64,000 nt of DNA from Persicirhabdus sediminis (GCF_016595495.1 NZ_JAENIM010000044.1:124001-188000); one strand, 5' to 3'. Shown: positions 1 through 8,868, counted from the stretch's first letter. A program made the numbers and translations. Notes: a model not told the origin generated them from the letters alone.

Positions 1-1
1 C

Positions 2-286
2 GTCTATCTGGTAGGTAGTCCACTCTTTGATAAAGTAACTGTCGATTTAGATCCTAACTATCATTCCGGGAAGCAGGTGGAAATCATTGCCCATAACAAC
101 TCAGCAGAAAACGTTTACGTGCAATCATTGAGTTTAAATGGCACTCCGATAGAAGCCGCCTGGCTGAGGCACGAGGATTTAATCAAAGGCGGTGTGCTAG
201 AATTTACTATGGGACCTGAGCCGAATAAAGACTGGGGCAGTGACCCAAGCCTGAGACCTCCATCACTCAGCCAGCCCAAAGAATAA
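2..286 (+). CDS. GH92 family alpha-mannosidase-like protein, C-terminal fragment
   Basis: The reading frame is open from base 2 and gives a 94-residue C-terminus; the rest lies before the window. It reads YLVGSPLFDKVTV, then IIAHNNSAENVYVQS, LNGTPIEAAW, HEDLIKGG and MGPEPNKDWG. This order matches the end of GH92 exo-acting alpha-mannosidases (Ca-dependent, usually secreted or periplasmic), where the last beta-sandwich carries the 'N-x-Y-I/V-Q-S', 'H-x-D-I/L-x-x-G-G' and 'P-N-x-x-W-G' motifs. The catalytic residues are outside the window, so activity cannot be judged. A GTG at 77 is internal and is not the start. It lies next to an AraC/GH29 pair, which fits a glycan-degradation locus. Confidence 0.8.
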   Translation, partial: VYLVGSPLFDKVTVDLDPNYHSGKQVEIIAHNNSAENVYVQSLSLNGTPIEAAWLRHEDLIKGGVLEFTMGPEPNKDWGSDPSLRPPSLSQPKE

Positions 287-347
287 ACCAAATTTCTCAG
301 CTAACTGGCTGATTTATCCCGTGAGCCAGCCAGCTGGAAGCACAGTT

Positions 348-1169
348 TTATTTCAACTGACTCGCCTCGCGGTAGCGGCTCGGCGGGTCACCATGCCATT
401 TTTTGAAGCAGCGTGAAAAATGAAAGCGGTCAGCAAAACCACATTGCATGGAGATCTGCTCAATCGTCGTATCGGTATGTTCTAGCAAATACTTCGCTTT
501 TTCTAGTCTCAGCGTGAGTAAAAATTGATGGGGAGTCGATCCTGTGCAGCGCTTGAATAAACGCAGAAATCCACCGCGAGATAAGTGACACATCGTCGCC
601 ATATCCTCTACGCTCAGTGGATCATGTGGATAGGCTTTCAGCTGGAAGACTAGTTTTTCAATCCGTGAGTCGTGATAGATCTGCATCAGATCGTCAGCTG
701 GAATTTTACTCAGCTGGTAGCCACAGAGTGAGAGAATTTTCATACTCAGCGGCGGTGAAAATGGTGATTGATTAGATTCTATCAAATCGCAGATGGTCTG
801 AATCTGCAGCGCCGAAAACTCATCCAGCTTAAATGCAAAGATATCTCGGTTACATTGGTGAAATGGCCGTCCCGCCAGAAAGTGCACATAAAGTTGTTTC
901 GGGTTCCCCGTTTGGTCAGTTAGAAAATTAGTGCCAGGAGCAATTAAATAGAGGTTTTTTGGATGAATCTCATGCCATACATTGCCAATGCAGACACGTC
1001 CGCCAGCATCGTGATTGTAATAAAGCCGCCACGTGCTGCTGAAGTACTGCACATTCTCCCAGTATCTACCAACATGCTGGCAGTGGCATTCCTCCAGCTG
1101 GATCGAGTGATCTGAAAGCTTACTGTCAGGAAGCGTGCCCCATTCATCTAGCATGTTACTTTTTGACAT
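348..1169 (-). CDS. AraC family transcriptional regulator
   Basis: A 273-residue protein with the AraC/XylS layout: an N-terminal sensing half (about 1-160, with cupin-like stretches such as LYLIAPGTNF) and a C-terminal pair of helix-turn-helix motifs (about 185-270). The first HTH is LSVEDMATMCHLSRGGFLRLFK; the second is TIEQISMQCGFADRFHFSRCFK, with the family's typical Gly-Phe and 'F-x-R-x-F-K-x-x-x-G-x-x-P' ending. The gene is divergent from the GH29 fucosidase with 73 bp between starts, so the likely role is sugar-responsive control of that enzyme. The ligand is unknown; fucose or a fucosylated glycan is only a guess from context. Confidence 0.88.
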   Translation of the reverse strand: MSKSNMLDEWGTLPDSKLSDHSIQLEECHCQHVGRYWENVQYFSSTWRLYYNHDAGGRVCIGNVWHEIHPKNLYLIAPGTNFLTDQTGNPKQLYVHFLAGRPFHQCNRDIFAFKLDEFSALQIQTICDLIESNQSPFSPPLSMKILSLCGYQLSKIPADDLMQIYHDSRIEKLVFQLKAYPHDPLSVEDMATMCHLSRGGFLRLFKRCTGSTPHQFLLTLRLEKAKYLLEHTDTTIEQISMQCGFADRFHFSRCFKKWHGDPPSRYREASQLK

Positions 1170-1181
1170 AAGATGGTGAAC

Positions 1182-1224
1182 TATTACTATATAGAATATC
1201 TAGCTACAAAGGTATTACTAATAT
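1182..1224. promoter_or_regulatory. Direct repeat TATTACTA in the AraC/GH29 divergent promoter
   Basis: TATTACTA occurs at 1182-1189 and again at 1213-1220 in the same orientation, 31 bp apart start to start, close to three helical turns. Both are followed by TAT-rich sequence. AraC-type activators usually bind direct repeats on one helix face, so this is a candidate operator for the regulator at 348-1169. This is inference from sequence only. Confidence 0.4.
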
Positions 1225-1242
1225 AGTTTAAAATTTATCGTT

Positions 1243-2784
1243 ATGAAAAAAGAGATAGTTTCAATAATAAATGGAGTAGGGATGATCGCCTTGAGCACTG
1301 GCGTCTCCTCGGCGCAAGAAACAAGCTATCAAGCTACTAACGAGTCATTGGTGAACTATCAAGTGCCTGAGTGGTACCAGGATGCAAAGTTTGGTATTTG
1401 GGCTCATTGGGGTGTTTATTCAGTACCAGCCTTTGGCGGCACTCATGCGGCGGAGTGGTACCCGCGCCACATGTACGATCAAACCAATGCTAACGGGCAT
1501 TACGAACACCATCAAAAGACCTACGGTGACAATACCGAGTTCGGATATAAGGATTTCATCCCAATGTTTAAAGCTGAGAAATTCGACGCTAACCAATGGA
1601 TGGATCTAGCTGAGAACGCCGGCGCTAAATTCTACACCGTGGTCTCCATGCACCACGATGGATTTGCCATGTACGACAGTGAGCATACCAAGTGGAATGC
1701 CGCCAAGATGGGTCCTAAGCGAGATCTCACTAAAGAGTTGATTGACGCTGCTAGAGCGCGTGGGCTGAGAACTGGTATCTCTAACCACTTCGCATTTAAC
1801 AATGCCTACTACGATCACATGTTCAAATTTGGCGGTGACTGGGCGGAAGAATATGAAGACCTCTACGGTCGCGGCAGCGAGAAGATGGATGAATGGGGCT
1901 TGAATCGCTGGTGGAATGTAACAACTGAGCTGGTAGATAAATATAGCCCAGACCTGTATTACTTCGACTGGGGCTGGAACAATATAGCGATAAGAGACCA
2001 CTTTGTTGGCCAGCCACAAAGGTTTGCCGCTTATTACTACAACCATGCGGTAAAGAACGGCCAAGGGAGCTACGGTGCTCCAGGTGTGGTGATGAATTTC
2101 AAAGGTAAAGTCTTACCAGTAGACGCTGCCGTTCAAGACTACGAGCGTGGTGGTAAAACTGAAGTTAGCCCAAATGTCTGGCAGTGTGATACTTCTATCA
2201 GCAAGCATTCATGGAGCTACTCAGTGCACGACGATTACTGGCCATCAGACGAGTTGGTAGACTCGCTCATCGATGTAGTTAGTAAAAATGGTGTGATGAT
2301 GCTCAACTTCGGCCCTAAGGCAGATGGTACTATTCCAGCTGAATACTCAGATAGACTGCTAGATATTGGTAGCTGGCTCAAACAAAATGGCGAATCCATC
2401 TATGCGACTCGACCATTTGATGTTTTCGGTGAAGGCCCAACTGTGCGTACCGCAGAAAACCGTCAGGAAATCCACCGCAATGGATATAACTACGGCAGCA
2501 AAGACATTCGCTTTACCCGCAGCAAAGATAACAAAGACCTTTTTGCTATTGCTCTCGGCTGGCCAGAAGACGGCAAGCTAACAGTAACAACACTTGGCAA
2601 AGGAAAGTTTGATCTTAGCGGGCTGAAAACTATCAATCTTGTAGGTTCAGATAGCCAGCTGTCATGGAGCCAAGATGAACAAGGCCTGCACATCACTTGC
2701 CCTGAAAAAGGTGAAGGCAAATTTGCTTACCCATTCAAGCTCAGCTTCGGAGCAGAAATTCCTAAGCTTCAAGCAGCGAAGTAA
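1243..2784 (+). CDS. Alpha-L-fucosidase, GH29, secreted
   Basis: A 513-residue protein with a signal peptide (1-25, ending SSAQE), then a GH29 barrel. Family landmarks are WYQDAKFGIWAHWGVYSVPAF near 43-63, MHHDGFAMYDS with K-W in the next stretch, and LYYFDWGWNN with Asp242 at the position of the catalytic nucleophile (usual context W/Y-F-D-G). The motif KNGVMMLNFGPKADGTIP near 350-365 is the typical GH29 end of the barrel, followed by a C-terminal beta domain. GH29 enzymes remove terminal alpha-L-fucose with retention. The acid/base Glu cannot be placed by eye. The divergent AraC gene suggests inducible expression, and the neighbouring sulfatases suggest fucose-containing sulfated glycans as possible substrates. 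Confidence 0.92.
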   Translation: MKKEIVSIINGVGMIALSTGVSSAQETSYQATNESLVNYQVPEWYQDAKFGIWAHWGVYSVPAFGGTHAAEWYPRHMYDQTNANGHYEHHQKTYGDNTEFGYKDFIPMFKAEKFDANQWMDLAENAGAKFYTVVSMHHDGFAMYDSEHTKWNAAKMGPKRDLTKELIDAARARGLRTGISNHFAFNNAYYDHMFKFGGDWAEEYEDLYGRGSEKMDEWGLNRWWNVTTELVDKYSPDLYYFDWGWNNIAIRDHFVGQPQRFAAYYYNHAVKNGQGSYGAPGVVMNFKGKVLPVDAAVQDYERGGKTEVSPNVWQCDTSISKHSWSYSVHDDYWPSDELVDSLIDVVSKNGVMMLNFGPKADGTIPAEYSDRLLDIGSWLKQNGESIYATRPFDVFGEGPTVRTAENRQEIHRNGYNYGSKDIRFTRSKDNKDLFAIALGWPEDGKLTVTTLGKGKFDLSGLKTINLVGSDSQLSWSQDEQGLHITCPEKGEGKFAYPFKLSFGAEIPKLQAAK

Positions 2785-2803
2785 GCTGCTAGCAATTTTG
2801 GCT

Positions 2804-2830
2804 GACTATCCGGCGCAGCGCCGGGTAGTC
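2804..2830. terminator. Hairpin terminator between GH29 and recQ genes
   Basis: GACTATCCGGCG and CGCCGGGTAGTC form a 12-bp stem with one G-T pair around a CAG loop, between the convergent ends of the GH29 and recQ genes. The T tract is short (CTACCTTTGCTTT), so it may serve both strands weakly. Confidence 0.6.
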
Positions 2831-2846
2831 TACCTTTGCTTTATTA

Positions 2847-4766
2847 TTAGATCTCGCCAGCTAGCTCCTCCATGACTTGGCGGAAGGGCAGGTGTTGGCA
2901 GGATTCCCATAGTGGGTTGCTGCGGATTCTGGCGGCGCTGCTAGCTGGGGATGATAGCCCGCAGAGAAAGCGAGCTGCCTGACGTGGGCTGGCGAGTGCT
3001 TGTGGATGTTGGGCGCGCAGTTCAGCTAGCTGGCTAAGTGTGTTAGCTGGTATTTCAGCTTGGCTTTCTAGCTCAGCTAGAGGCTCAGGAAAATGCCCGC
3101 GGCAGGGTGAGCAATGACCACAGGGTGGCCGCTCTTCGCCGAAGTAATCGAGGATTTTTTGAGTCAGACATTGATGGCTGGCGGCGTATTCCAACATCAT
3201 GTCGATGCGCTCGATTTCCTGGTTTTCGTGATCGAGGAATTGTTGGGCAATTTGCGCTTTCAGCTGGTCGCGATCAATTTCGTTAGGAAGCTTTTTGTAT
3301 AGCTGCCGGTACCCTTGTAGCTTGAGTTCGATGTGCCCTTGTTGGTGGCACCAGTCCATGGCGGCGAGTATGCGCTCGCGGTCACAGCTGAGTTTTTGCA
3401 TGGCTAGGCCAGTATCTAGCGTGAGCCAGGTTTTTGCTTTGCTAGCGCAGCTGAAGATGATTTTGAGAAATGCCTGACGGCGTTCGTCAACGCTACCAAG
3501 AATCTCGCTAGAGCTGCGTAGTGCCTTGAAGCTAATTTGCCCGTAGTAGGCACCCATGGCGCGGATGACGCCAGCGAGCTCTAGGCGGGTGAGCAGGGTA
3601 TTGACGACGAGGTTGCGGATGTCGTAGCGTCTTGCTAGATCGTGAATGGCGAGGTCAATTTCGTCGCCACCATCTAGCAGATAATCGATGAGGTCGTTAA
3701 CTGCTTGGGGATCTGGCGTATCGCCGTAGACGAAGTTTTCTAGCACAATGCGGTCGCTAGCGCAGACGAGCAGCTCACAGATGGCTGGCTCACCATCGCG
3801 GCCAGCGCGGCCAATTTCTTGCATGTAGGATTCAAACCCTTTGGCCATGTTGTAGTGATAGACGTAGCGGATGTTGGATTTATCTACCCCCATGCCAAAG
3901 GCGATGGTGGCGACAACAATACCGGTGTCGCTAGCCATGAATTGGTCTTGCACGCTGGCGCGCTGCTCAGCAGCCATGCCGGCGTGGTAGTGCTCAGCTG
4001 GGAGTCCGTGTTCACGCAGCATGGCGGCGACGCGTTCGGCGGTTTTTTGCAAAGTGACATAGACCACACATGGACCTTTTGGTCGCTGTTGGATGTTGTC
4101 TACCAGCTTCTTGTCACGGTCTGCATCATTACTGCAGGTGGTATTTTTTAAGCCTAAGTTAGGGCGGTAAAACCCTGTGTTGATGACGTGCTCTGGCTGG
4201 ATCTTGAACTCACGGGCCATGTCGTCGATGACTGGTGGCGTGGCGGTGGCGGTGAGCGCGAGTGTGCGCTCAACATTCAGCTGGCTAGCTGCCATGGCGA
4301 GTTTCAGGTAGTCGGGGCGAAAGTTGTGTCCCCACGAGGAAATACAGTGGGCTTCGTCAACCGCTAACAATGAAATGGTGATACCTTTGATTTGCGCAAG
4401 GAAGCGCTCGTTGCCGAGTCGCTCGGGAGCTACGTAGAGCAATTTCAGCTGGTTGGAGCGGATGTCTTGCAGCACTTGTTTGTATTCATCTTCGTCTAAT
4501 GATGAATCTAGCCGAGCGGCGGCGATACCACGTTTCTGCAGCGCGTCGATCTGATCTTTCATCAAAGCAATGAGCGGGGAAACGACAAGCGTTAGACCGT
4601 CAAAGCAGAGCGCTGGTAGCTGGTAGCACAGGCTTTTTCCCGAGCCAGTAGGAAAGATGGCGGCTGCGCTGTGACCATCTATCAATGCTTGCACCACAGC
4701 TTGTTGGCCGGGGCGAAATGATTCGTGGCCAAAGTGGGTTTTTAAAAGATCAGCTGGCTGAGACAT
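2847..4766 (-). CDS. recQ: ATP-dependent DNA helicase, RecQ family
   Basis: A 639-residue superfamily 2 helicase. Visible motifs: FRPGQ (17-21, RecQ motif 0), Walker A GSGKS (41-45), DEAH at 137-140 followed by CISSWGHNFRPDY, the aromatic-rich RecQ loop, then helicase-C motifs ATIAFGMGVDKSNIRYVYHY and QEIGRAGRDGEP. The C-terminal part has a winged-helix-like stretch and ends in a small Cys cluster, CGHCSPC near 550, that may be the zinc-binding site. No HRDC domain is obvious. The role is 3'-5' unwinding of recombination and replication intermediates. It starts 32 bp after the DUF3820 gene, so it is probably the last gene of a nudC-DUF3820-recQ operon. Confidence 0.9.
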   Translation of the reverse strand: MSQPADLLKTHFGHESFRPGQQAVVQALIDGHSAAAIFPTGSGKSLCYQLPALCFDGLTLVVSPLIALMKDQIDALQKRGIAAARLDSSLDEDEYKQVLQDIRSNQLKLLYVAPERLGNERFLAQIKGITISLLAVDEAHCISSWGHNFRPDYLKLAMAASQLNVERTLALTATATPPVIDDMAREFKIQPEHVINTGFYRPNLGLKNTTCSNDADRDKKLVDNIQQRPKGPCVVYVTLQKTAERVAAMLREHGLPAEHYHAGMAAEQRASVQDQFMASDTGIVVATIAFGMGVDKSNIRYVYHYNMAKGFESYMQEIGRAGRDGEPAICELLVCASDRIVLENFVYGDTPDPQAVNDLIDYLLDGGDEIDLAIHDLARRYDIRNLVVNTLLTRLELAGVIRAMGAYYGQISFKALRSSSEILGSVDERRQAFLKIIFSCASKAKTWLTLDTGLAMQKLSCDRERILAAMDWCHQQGHIELKLQGYRQLYKKLPNEIDRDQLKAQIAQQFLDHENQEIERIDMMLEYAASHQCLTQKILDYFGEERPPCGHCSPCRGHFPEPLAELESQAEIPANTLSQLAELRAQHPQALASPRQAARFLCGLSSPASSAARIRSNPLWESCQHLPFRQVMEELAGEI

Positions 4767-4798
4767 GGGTTAAATTTTCTATTAGAAGAGGATGTGAT

Positions 4799-5110
4799 TT
4801 AAAAGTCGAAACTTCCTTGTGATGGTTTTTTGCTGAGCCGGGTGCGCCCGCCATTGCGTTTACGCATGGGTTCGAAAAGCATGTCCATGCCAGTTTCTTT
4901 GAAAACACAGACGTGCTGCATGAGTTCGCCGAGGCGTCCTTTGGGGAATCCACGCTCAGCAAACCAGGCGAGGTATTCCGGTGGTAGATCGTAGATGGGC
5001 ACTCCGCGCGGGGGGTAATCTTTGGGGCCAAATTTGCCGAAGGGCATGTAGCAGTTAGAGATTTCTTCTAGCAAGTTGCGGAAATCATCGCGGTCAATTT
5101 CTGTGATCAT
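4799..5110 (-). CDS. DUF3820 family protein
   Basis: 103 residues from the ATG at 5110. This start overlaps the nudC stop as ATGA (5107-5110), a typical translational coupling; an upstream ATG at 5140 would add ten residues inside nudC and is less likely. The core MPFGKFGPKDY, IYDLPPEYLAWFAERGFPKGRLG matches DUF3820, whose members share 'M-P-F-G-K' and 'L-P-x-x-Y-L-x-W-F' motifs and are sometimes labelled quorum-sensing-regulated virulence factors by homology. The biochemical function is unknown. The C-terminus is basic and glycine-rich (RKRNGGRTRLSKK), which could contact nucleic acid. It sits between nudC and recQ in one operon. Confidence 0.8.
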   Translation of the reverse strand: MITEIDRDDFRNLLEEISNCYMPFGKFGPKDYPPRGVPIYDLPPEYLAWFAERGFPKGRLGELMQHVCVFKETGMDMLFEPMRKRNGGRTRLSKKPSQGSFDF

Positions 5111-6003
5111 GGCTGGGATGAGCTGGCTTCGTTGAGCCATGCGGTGATGAGCTGGTAGGAAATGGCTGCTGGGTTTGGCAGATCGACTTCTCCAGCTAGA
5201 ATTTGTTGGCGGGTGAACCAGCGGGCGTCTTCGATTTCAGCTGGGTTATAGTTGATTTGAGAATGGCTAGCGGTAGCGCGGAATCCGAGCATGAGTGAGT
5301 AGGGGAATAACCAGGATTGTGAATTTTGATAGATGACATTTTCTACCTGAATGCCAACTTCTTCATCGACCTCACGCGCCACGGCTTGCTCGGCTGTTTC
5401 TCCGGGTTCTACAAATCCAGCTAGGGTAGAGTACATGTTGTCTGGCCATCTGGAGGATCTTCCTAGCAGGCATTGGTCACCCTTAGTCACCAGCATGATG
5501 ACCGCAGGGTCCATGCTGGGAAAATACCTCTCGTCGCATTCATCGTTAGAGCATTGGCGCTGGTGGCCAGAGTCGCTGATAGTGGTCGGGCTGGCGCACA
5601 CACCACAGAATTGGTGGCGCTGGTGCCAGTGGCTGGAAAAACAAGCTAAGGCGGCGAGCTCGGCATCACCAGCTGGCAGCAGCGGGGCGATAGGTTTGAG
5701 CTCGGTGAATGTCGAGTTTGGGTGTGATTCTAGCAGTTTGTTAGCTTGCGCGTCACTCAGGCAAAATGAGAAATAAGGCTGCTGGCCGTCGAGACCGAGA
5801 AAGGTGAGTTGCTCGTCAGCTGGCTGGAAATCAGCTGGGCAGTTGATCAGCTGCGGAGCTGAGGGCAAATTTTCTACCCACACCTTATGCTGATAGATGG
5901 CGAGGATACGGGCATCTGGCTGCAGCTTGGCGTGCTGGAGTTGGTTTTGCTGGTTGCGCAGGTGGGTGGCGAAATTCCACGATTTTTTGAGCTGGCTTTG
6001 CAT
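5107..6003 (-). CDS. nudC: NAD+ diphosphatase NudC (Nudix hydrolase)
   Basis: 298 residues with the full NudC layout: an N-terminal domain (1-120), a four-Cys zinc ribbon (Cys133, 136, 151, 156), and a Nudix domain. The Nudix box spans 196-218 and begins GFVEPGETAEQAVARE, with REVDEEVG supplying the metal-binding glutamates. SQSWLFPYSLML matches the NudC-specific SQPWPFPxS signature. NudC hydrolyses NAD(H) to NMN(H) and AMP and can remove NAD caps from RNA. It is the first gene of the probable operon with DUF3820 and recQ. The Cys spacing and SQxWxFP motif separate it from other Nudix enzymes. Confidence 0.93.
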   Translation of the reverse strand: MQSQLKKSWNFATHLRNQQNQLQHAKLQPDARILAIYQHKVWVENLPSAPQLINCPADFQPADEQLTFLGLDGQQPYFSFCLSDAQANKLLESHPNSTFTELKPIAPLLPAGDAELAALACFSSHWHQRHQFCGVCASPTTISDSGHQRQCSNDECDERYFPSMDPAVIMLVTKGDQCLLGRSSRWPDNMYSTLAGFVEPGETAEQAVAREVDEEVGIQVENVIYQNSQSWLFPYSLMLGFRATASHSQINYNPAEIEDARWFTRQQILAGEVDLPNPAAISYQLITAWLNEASSSQP

Positions 6004-6131
6004 AGCTGGAGAATGCTGAGCATGGCGTTGCCTGGCGATTTCTGCAAGGGCAGATGCAGGTGAAGGAGTCGCCGGAAATCGTGCTATTAGCTTTTCACTT
6101 GGAAGACTTGCGAGCTATATAATGTATTATC

Positions 6132-7490
6132 ATGCATATGAAACAAAGTCTGATGCATACGAGACGAGCTTTGCTAGCCATGGTTTTGGCGCCCACATTT
6201 ATGGCTGTACATGGATCTGACGAAGAGCGGGTTCGGCCTAACGTAGTTTTGATCATGGCGGATGACCTTGGTTATGAATGCATCGGCGCGAATGGTGGCG
6301 TTTCCTATCAGACACCGAATATCGATAAGCTCGCGGATAGTGGTATGCGTTTTGATAGCTGCCACGCTCAGCCAGTGTGCACGCCGTCGCGTGTGAAAAT
6401 CATGACTGGTAAATCGAACGCGCGCAATTACGTGAAGTTTGCTCATCTGGACCGCAGCCAGCGGACATTTGCACACGAATTTCAAGACGCTGGTTATGTC
6501 ACTGCGGTAGTAGGTAAATGGCAGTTAGGGCATGAGGATGATTCGCCTATCCATTTTGGTTTTGATGAAGCCATGCTTTGGCAGCACCGTGAAGGTCGTA
6601 CATTGAAGGGGCAAAATGAGGATACACGTTTTGCAAACCCGTGGCTGCAGCAAACGCACCGAGATGAAAATGGCAAGGTGGTGACAGAGCTCAAGCAATA
6701 TACAGGTGGCCAATATGGCCCGCAGGTACTGGCTGATTACGCGTGTGATTTTATCGAGCGCAGCAAAGACAAGCCGTTTTTGTTATATTACCCGATGTTG
6801 CTAACGCATTGTCCGTTTGGGCCCACACCGGACTCCGCTGATTGGGATCCTAAGTCTAACGGCATCACCGAATACAAAGGGGATGCTAAATATTTCCCCG
6901 AGATGATGAGCTACACTGACAAGATTGTTGGTCAAGTGGTGGCCAAGCTGGAGGAAGCTGGAATCCGCGATAATACCTTGCTGATATTCACTGGTGACAA
7001 TGGCACGGATAATCCAGTGGTCTCGAAAATGCACAATGGCACAGAGGTGGTTGGTTCGAAGAGGAGAACCATTGATTGGGGAACAAATGTGCCATTCATT
7101 GCTAGCATGCCTAGCAAGATAAAATCACGTCAGGCTAATGATAACTTGATTGATTTTTCTGACATCTACCCAACGATCTGTGAGATGGCTGGGGTTGAGA
7201 TTAATGCCGATGGTAAGCTGGATGGCGTGAGTTTCTATCCACAGCTGATAGGCGAGGAAGGCAATGTGCGTGAATGGTTGTATTGTTTCTACGCACCCTC
7301 TGGTCCGAATGGGAAAATGAAGAAAATCTGGGCGCGAAACCATGATTACAAACTTTATGATGACGGGTCATTTTTCAATCTAGCTGAAGATGTAAAAGAA
7401 GTCTATCCGCTAGAGCTAGACGACATGACAGAAGTGCAGCGCGACGTGATGGAACAGCTGGGCAAGGTGATCGCGCAGTTCGAGCAATAG
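6132..7490 (+). CDS. Sulfatase (formylglycine-type), secreted
   Basis: 452 residues with an N-terminal signal-like segment (basic start, then LLAMVLAPTFMAVHG). Metal-binding Asp44-Asp45 lie in NVVLIMADDLGYE. The active-site motif is C83-T-P-S-R87 inside PVCTPSRVKIMTGK, the Cys-type motif converted to formylglycine. GKWQLGH and FTGDNGTDN supply other conserved sulfatase positions. It belongs to family S1; the substrate cannot be read from sequence. A second in-frame ATG lies at 6138. TATAAT at 6118-6123 is so close to the start that a very short or absent leader is possible. No formylglycine-generating enzyme is in the window. Confidence 0.9.
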   Translation: MHMKQSLMHTRRALLAMVLAPTFMAVHGSDEERVRPNVVLIMADDLGYECIGANGGVSYQTPNIDKLADSGMRFDSCHAQPVCTPSRVKIMTGKSNARNYVKFAHLDRSQRTFAHEFQDAGYVTAVVGKWQLGHEDDSPIHFGFDEAMLWQHREGRTLKGQNEDTRFANPWLQQTHRDENGKVVTELKQYTGGQYGPQVLADYACDFIERSKDKPFLLYYPMLLTHCPFGPTPDSADWDPKSNGITEYKGDAKYFPEMMSYTDKIVGQVVAKLEEAGIRDNTLLIFTGDNGTDNPVVSKMHNGTEVVGSKRRTIDWGTNVPFIASMPSKIKSRQANDNLIDFSDIYPTICEMAGVEINADGKLDGVSFYPQLIGEEGNVREWLYCFYAPSGPNGKMKKIWARNHDYKLYDDGSFFNLAEDVKEVYPLELDDMTEVQRDVMEQLGKVIAQFEQ

Positions 7491-7505
7491 ACATTTAGCT
7501 GAGTA

Positions 7506-7526
7506 GATGGCCAGCTGCTGGCCATC
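7506..7526. terminator. Perfect palindrome after sulfatase gene
   Basis: GATGGCCAGC/GCTGGCCATC is a perfect inverted repeat directly downstream of the sulfatase stop. It carries the recurrent CCAGCTG word but has no T tract, so terminator function is tentative. Confidence 0.45.
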
Positions 7527-7565
7527 GTGCTTGTCAGCTGGCGTGGTTGTTTTTAGGCTGCTGCT

Positions 7566-8162
7566 ATGAAGATAGATTTAGATGGCGAGCACGCGGGGCA
7601 AGCTTATGGCATTTTGTCAGCATTGATCACGCCGCGGCCGATTGCTTGGGTGACCACAGTGGATGAGGCTGGCTCGGTGAATGCGGCCCCGTTTTCATTT
7701 TTTAATGTATTTGGTTCACGCCCGCCGTTAGTGGTATTTGCTCCGGGCAATAAAGAGCCTGGGATTCCTAAAGATACAGCGCGCAATATCCGCCGCAGCC
7801 GCGAGTTTGTGGTGCATATGGTAGAGCGCCAGCTGGGCCAGCAGATGGTGGCTACGGCGGCGCCGCTAGACCACGGTGTGAGTGAGCTGGACGGGCTCGG
7901 GTTAGATTTGCTAGCTAGCGATTTGATAGATGTGCCACGTATTGCTCAGGCCTCGGTAGCGATGGAATGCCGCGAGCACTCGGTGGTGGAGGTGGGTCAG
8001 AACCGCTTAGTGATAGGCACCGTTCACTGCATTCACGTGCGCGATGGCTTGTTTGATCCGCAAACGATGCGTTTTAATGTGGATGCGTATGCGCCGATTG
8101 GTCGCATGGCTTCGCCGGATTGGTATTGTGGCACTGAAGATTTGTATGAAATAAAACGTTGA
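7566..8162 (+). CDS. Flavin reductase-like domain protein
   Basis: 198 residues matching the FMN-binding split-barrel (flavin reductase-like) fold: ALITPRPIAWVTTVDEAGSVNAAPFSFFNVFGSRPPLVVFAP near 17-58 is the characteristic flavin-contact region, with 'R-P-I-A-W-V-x-T' and 'N-x-A-P-F-S-F-F'. DTARNIRRSREFVVHMV follows as expected. Members bind FMN and either reduce flavin with NAD(P)H or act as unassigned flavoproteins. There is no signal peptide, so it is cytoplasmic. The partner enzyme is not evident; it is transcribed in the same direction as the upstream sulfatase but separated by 75 bp and a palindrome. Confidence 0.85.
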   Translation: MKIDLDGEHAGQAYGILSALITPRPIAWVTTVDEAGSVNAAPFSFFNVFGSRPPLVVFAPGNKEPGIPKDTARNIRRSREFVVHMVERQLGQQMVATAAPLDHGVSELDGLGLDLLASDLIDVPRIAQASVAMECREHSVVEVGQNRLVIGTVHCIHVRDGLFDPQTMRFNVDAYAPIGRMASPDWYCGTEDLYEIKR

Positions 8163-8286
8163 GTAGCCCAGCTCTCGCCATGGGCTAGTGGAAAATCCAG
8201 TTCACCATTCAGACGATTTATCGGCTCAAATGGTATAGCTCGGTTCAAGGTTGACATATGCTAGAGGATTTCGTTTCTCATTAGCC

Positions 8287-8829
8287 ATGAAGTATCAAGG
8301 ACTCATTGGAATGGCAGCAGTAAGCTTTTTGCTGGCCTCATGTGCTGGCACAGATGTGGAAACTCACGACGGCCAAGAGGTAGCAGAAGACCAGGCTGGA
8401 AGTGGTAAGCTGCGCCGTGGAGCTAACGTCTACGTCGCTCAGCCAGCTGACCGCGTAACGGCAAAATCTACCAACCCTAACTCAGGGCGCGCAACGGCAG
8501 CGGCTATCGCTAACGAGCTGAAGCCATTTGCTGGACGTGTGATGCGTGGCACGAGCGTGCAAATGCTAGATGTAGCACTGCATGATGCGCAGCAGAACGG
8601 TGCTGAGTATTTGATCTATCCATCTATCATCCGCTGGGATGACAAACGTACTGATTGGGGCGCTAACCGCAGTGCGGTGCAGGTTCAGCTGTCAGTTTAC
8701 GAGTCCGTTAGTGGCAAGCAGGTAGACGCCATGCTGTTGCAGGGGACAGGTAAGGTATTTGGAGATGAAGTGTCTCCAGAGAGTTTGCTGAAAGATCCTC
8801 TGCAGCGCTACTACAAGAGCGTTTATTAG
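8287..8829 (+). CDS. Putative lipoprotein, DUF4823-like
   Basis: 180 residues from the ATG at 8287, chosen because it gives a clean lipoprotein signal: a hydrophobic stretch ending LLAS-Cys (lipobox Cys near residue 19). A further-upstream in-frame start at 8251 would bury this signal. The mature part contains GRATAAAIANELKPFAGRV, AEYLIYPSIIRWDDKRTDWGANRSAVQVQLSVYE and a conserved-looking end DPLQRYY. The pattern resembles DUF4823 lipoproteins, whose role is unknown. It is probably anchored to the outer or inner membrane facing the periplasm. It is followed by a strong terminator. Confidence 0.75.
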   Translation: MKYQGLIGMAAVSFLLASCAGTDVETHDGQEVAEDQAGSGKLRRGANVYVAQPADRVTAKSTNPNSGRATAAAIANELKPFAGRVMRGTSVQMLDVALHDAQQNGAEYLIYPSIIRWDDKRTDWGANRSAVQVQLSVYESVSGKQVDAMLLQGTGKVFGDEVSPESLLKDPLQRYYKSVY

Positions 8830-8868
8830 GCTTCGACTCAGCGTCTAGCTGAGGGACAATTTTTTGAT

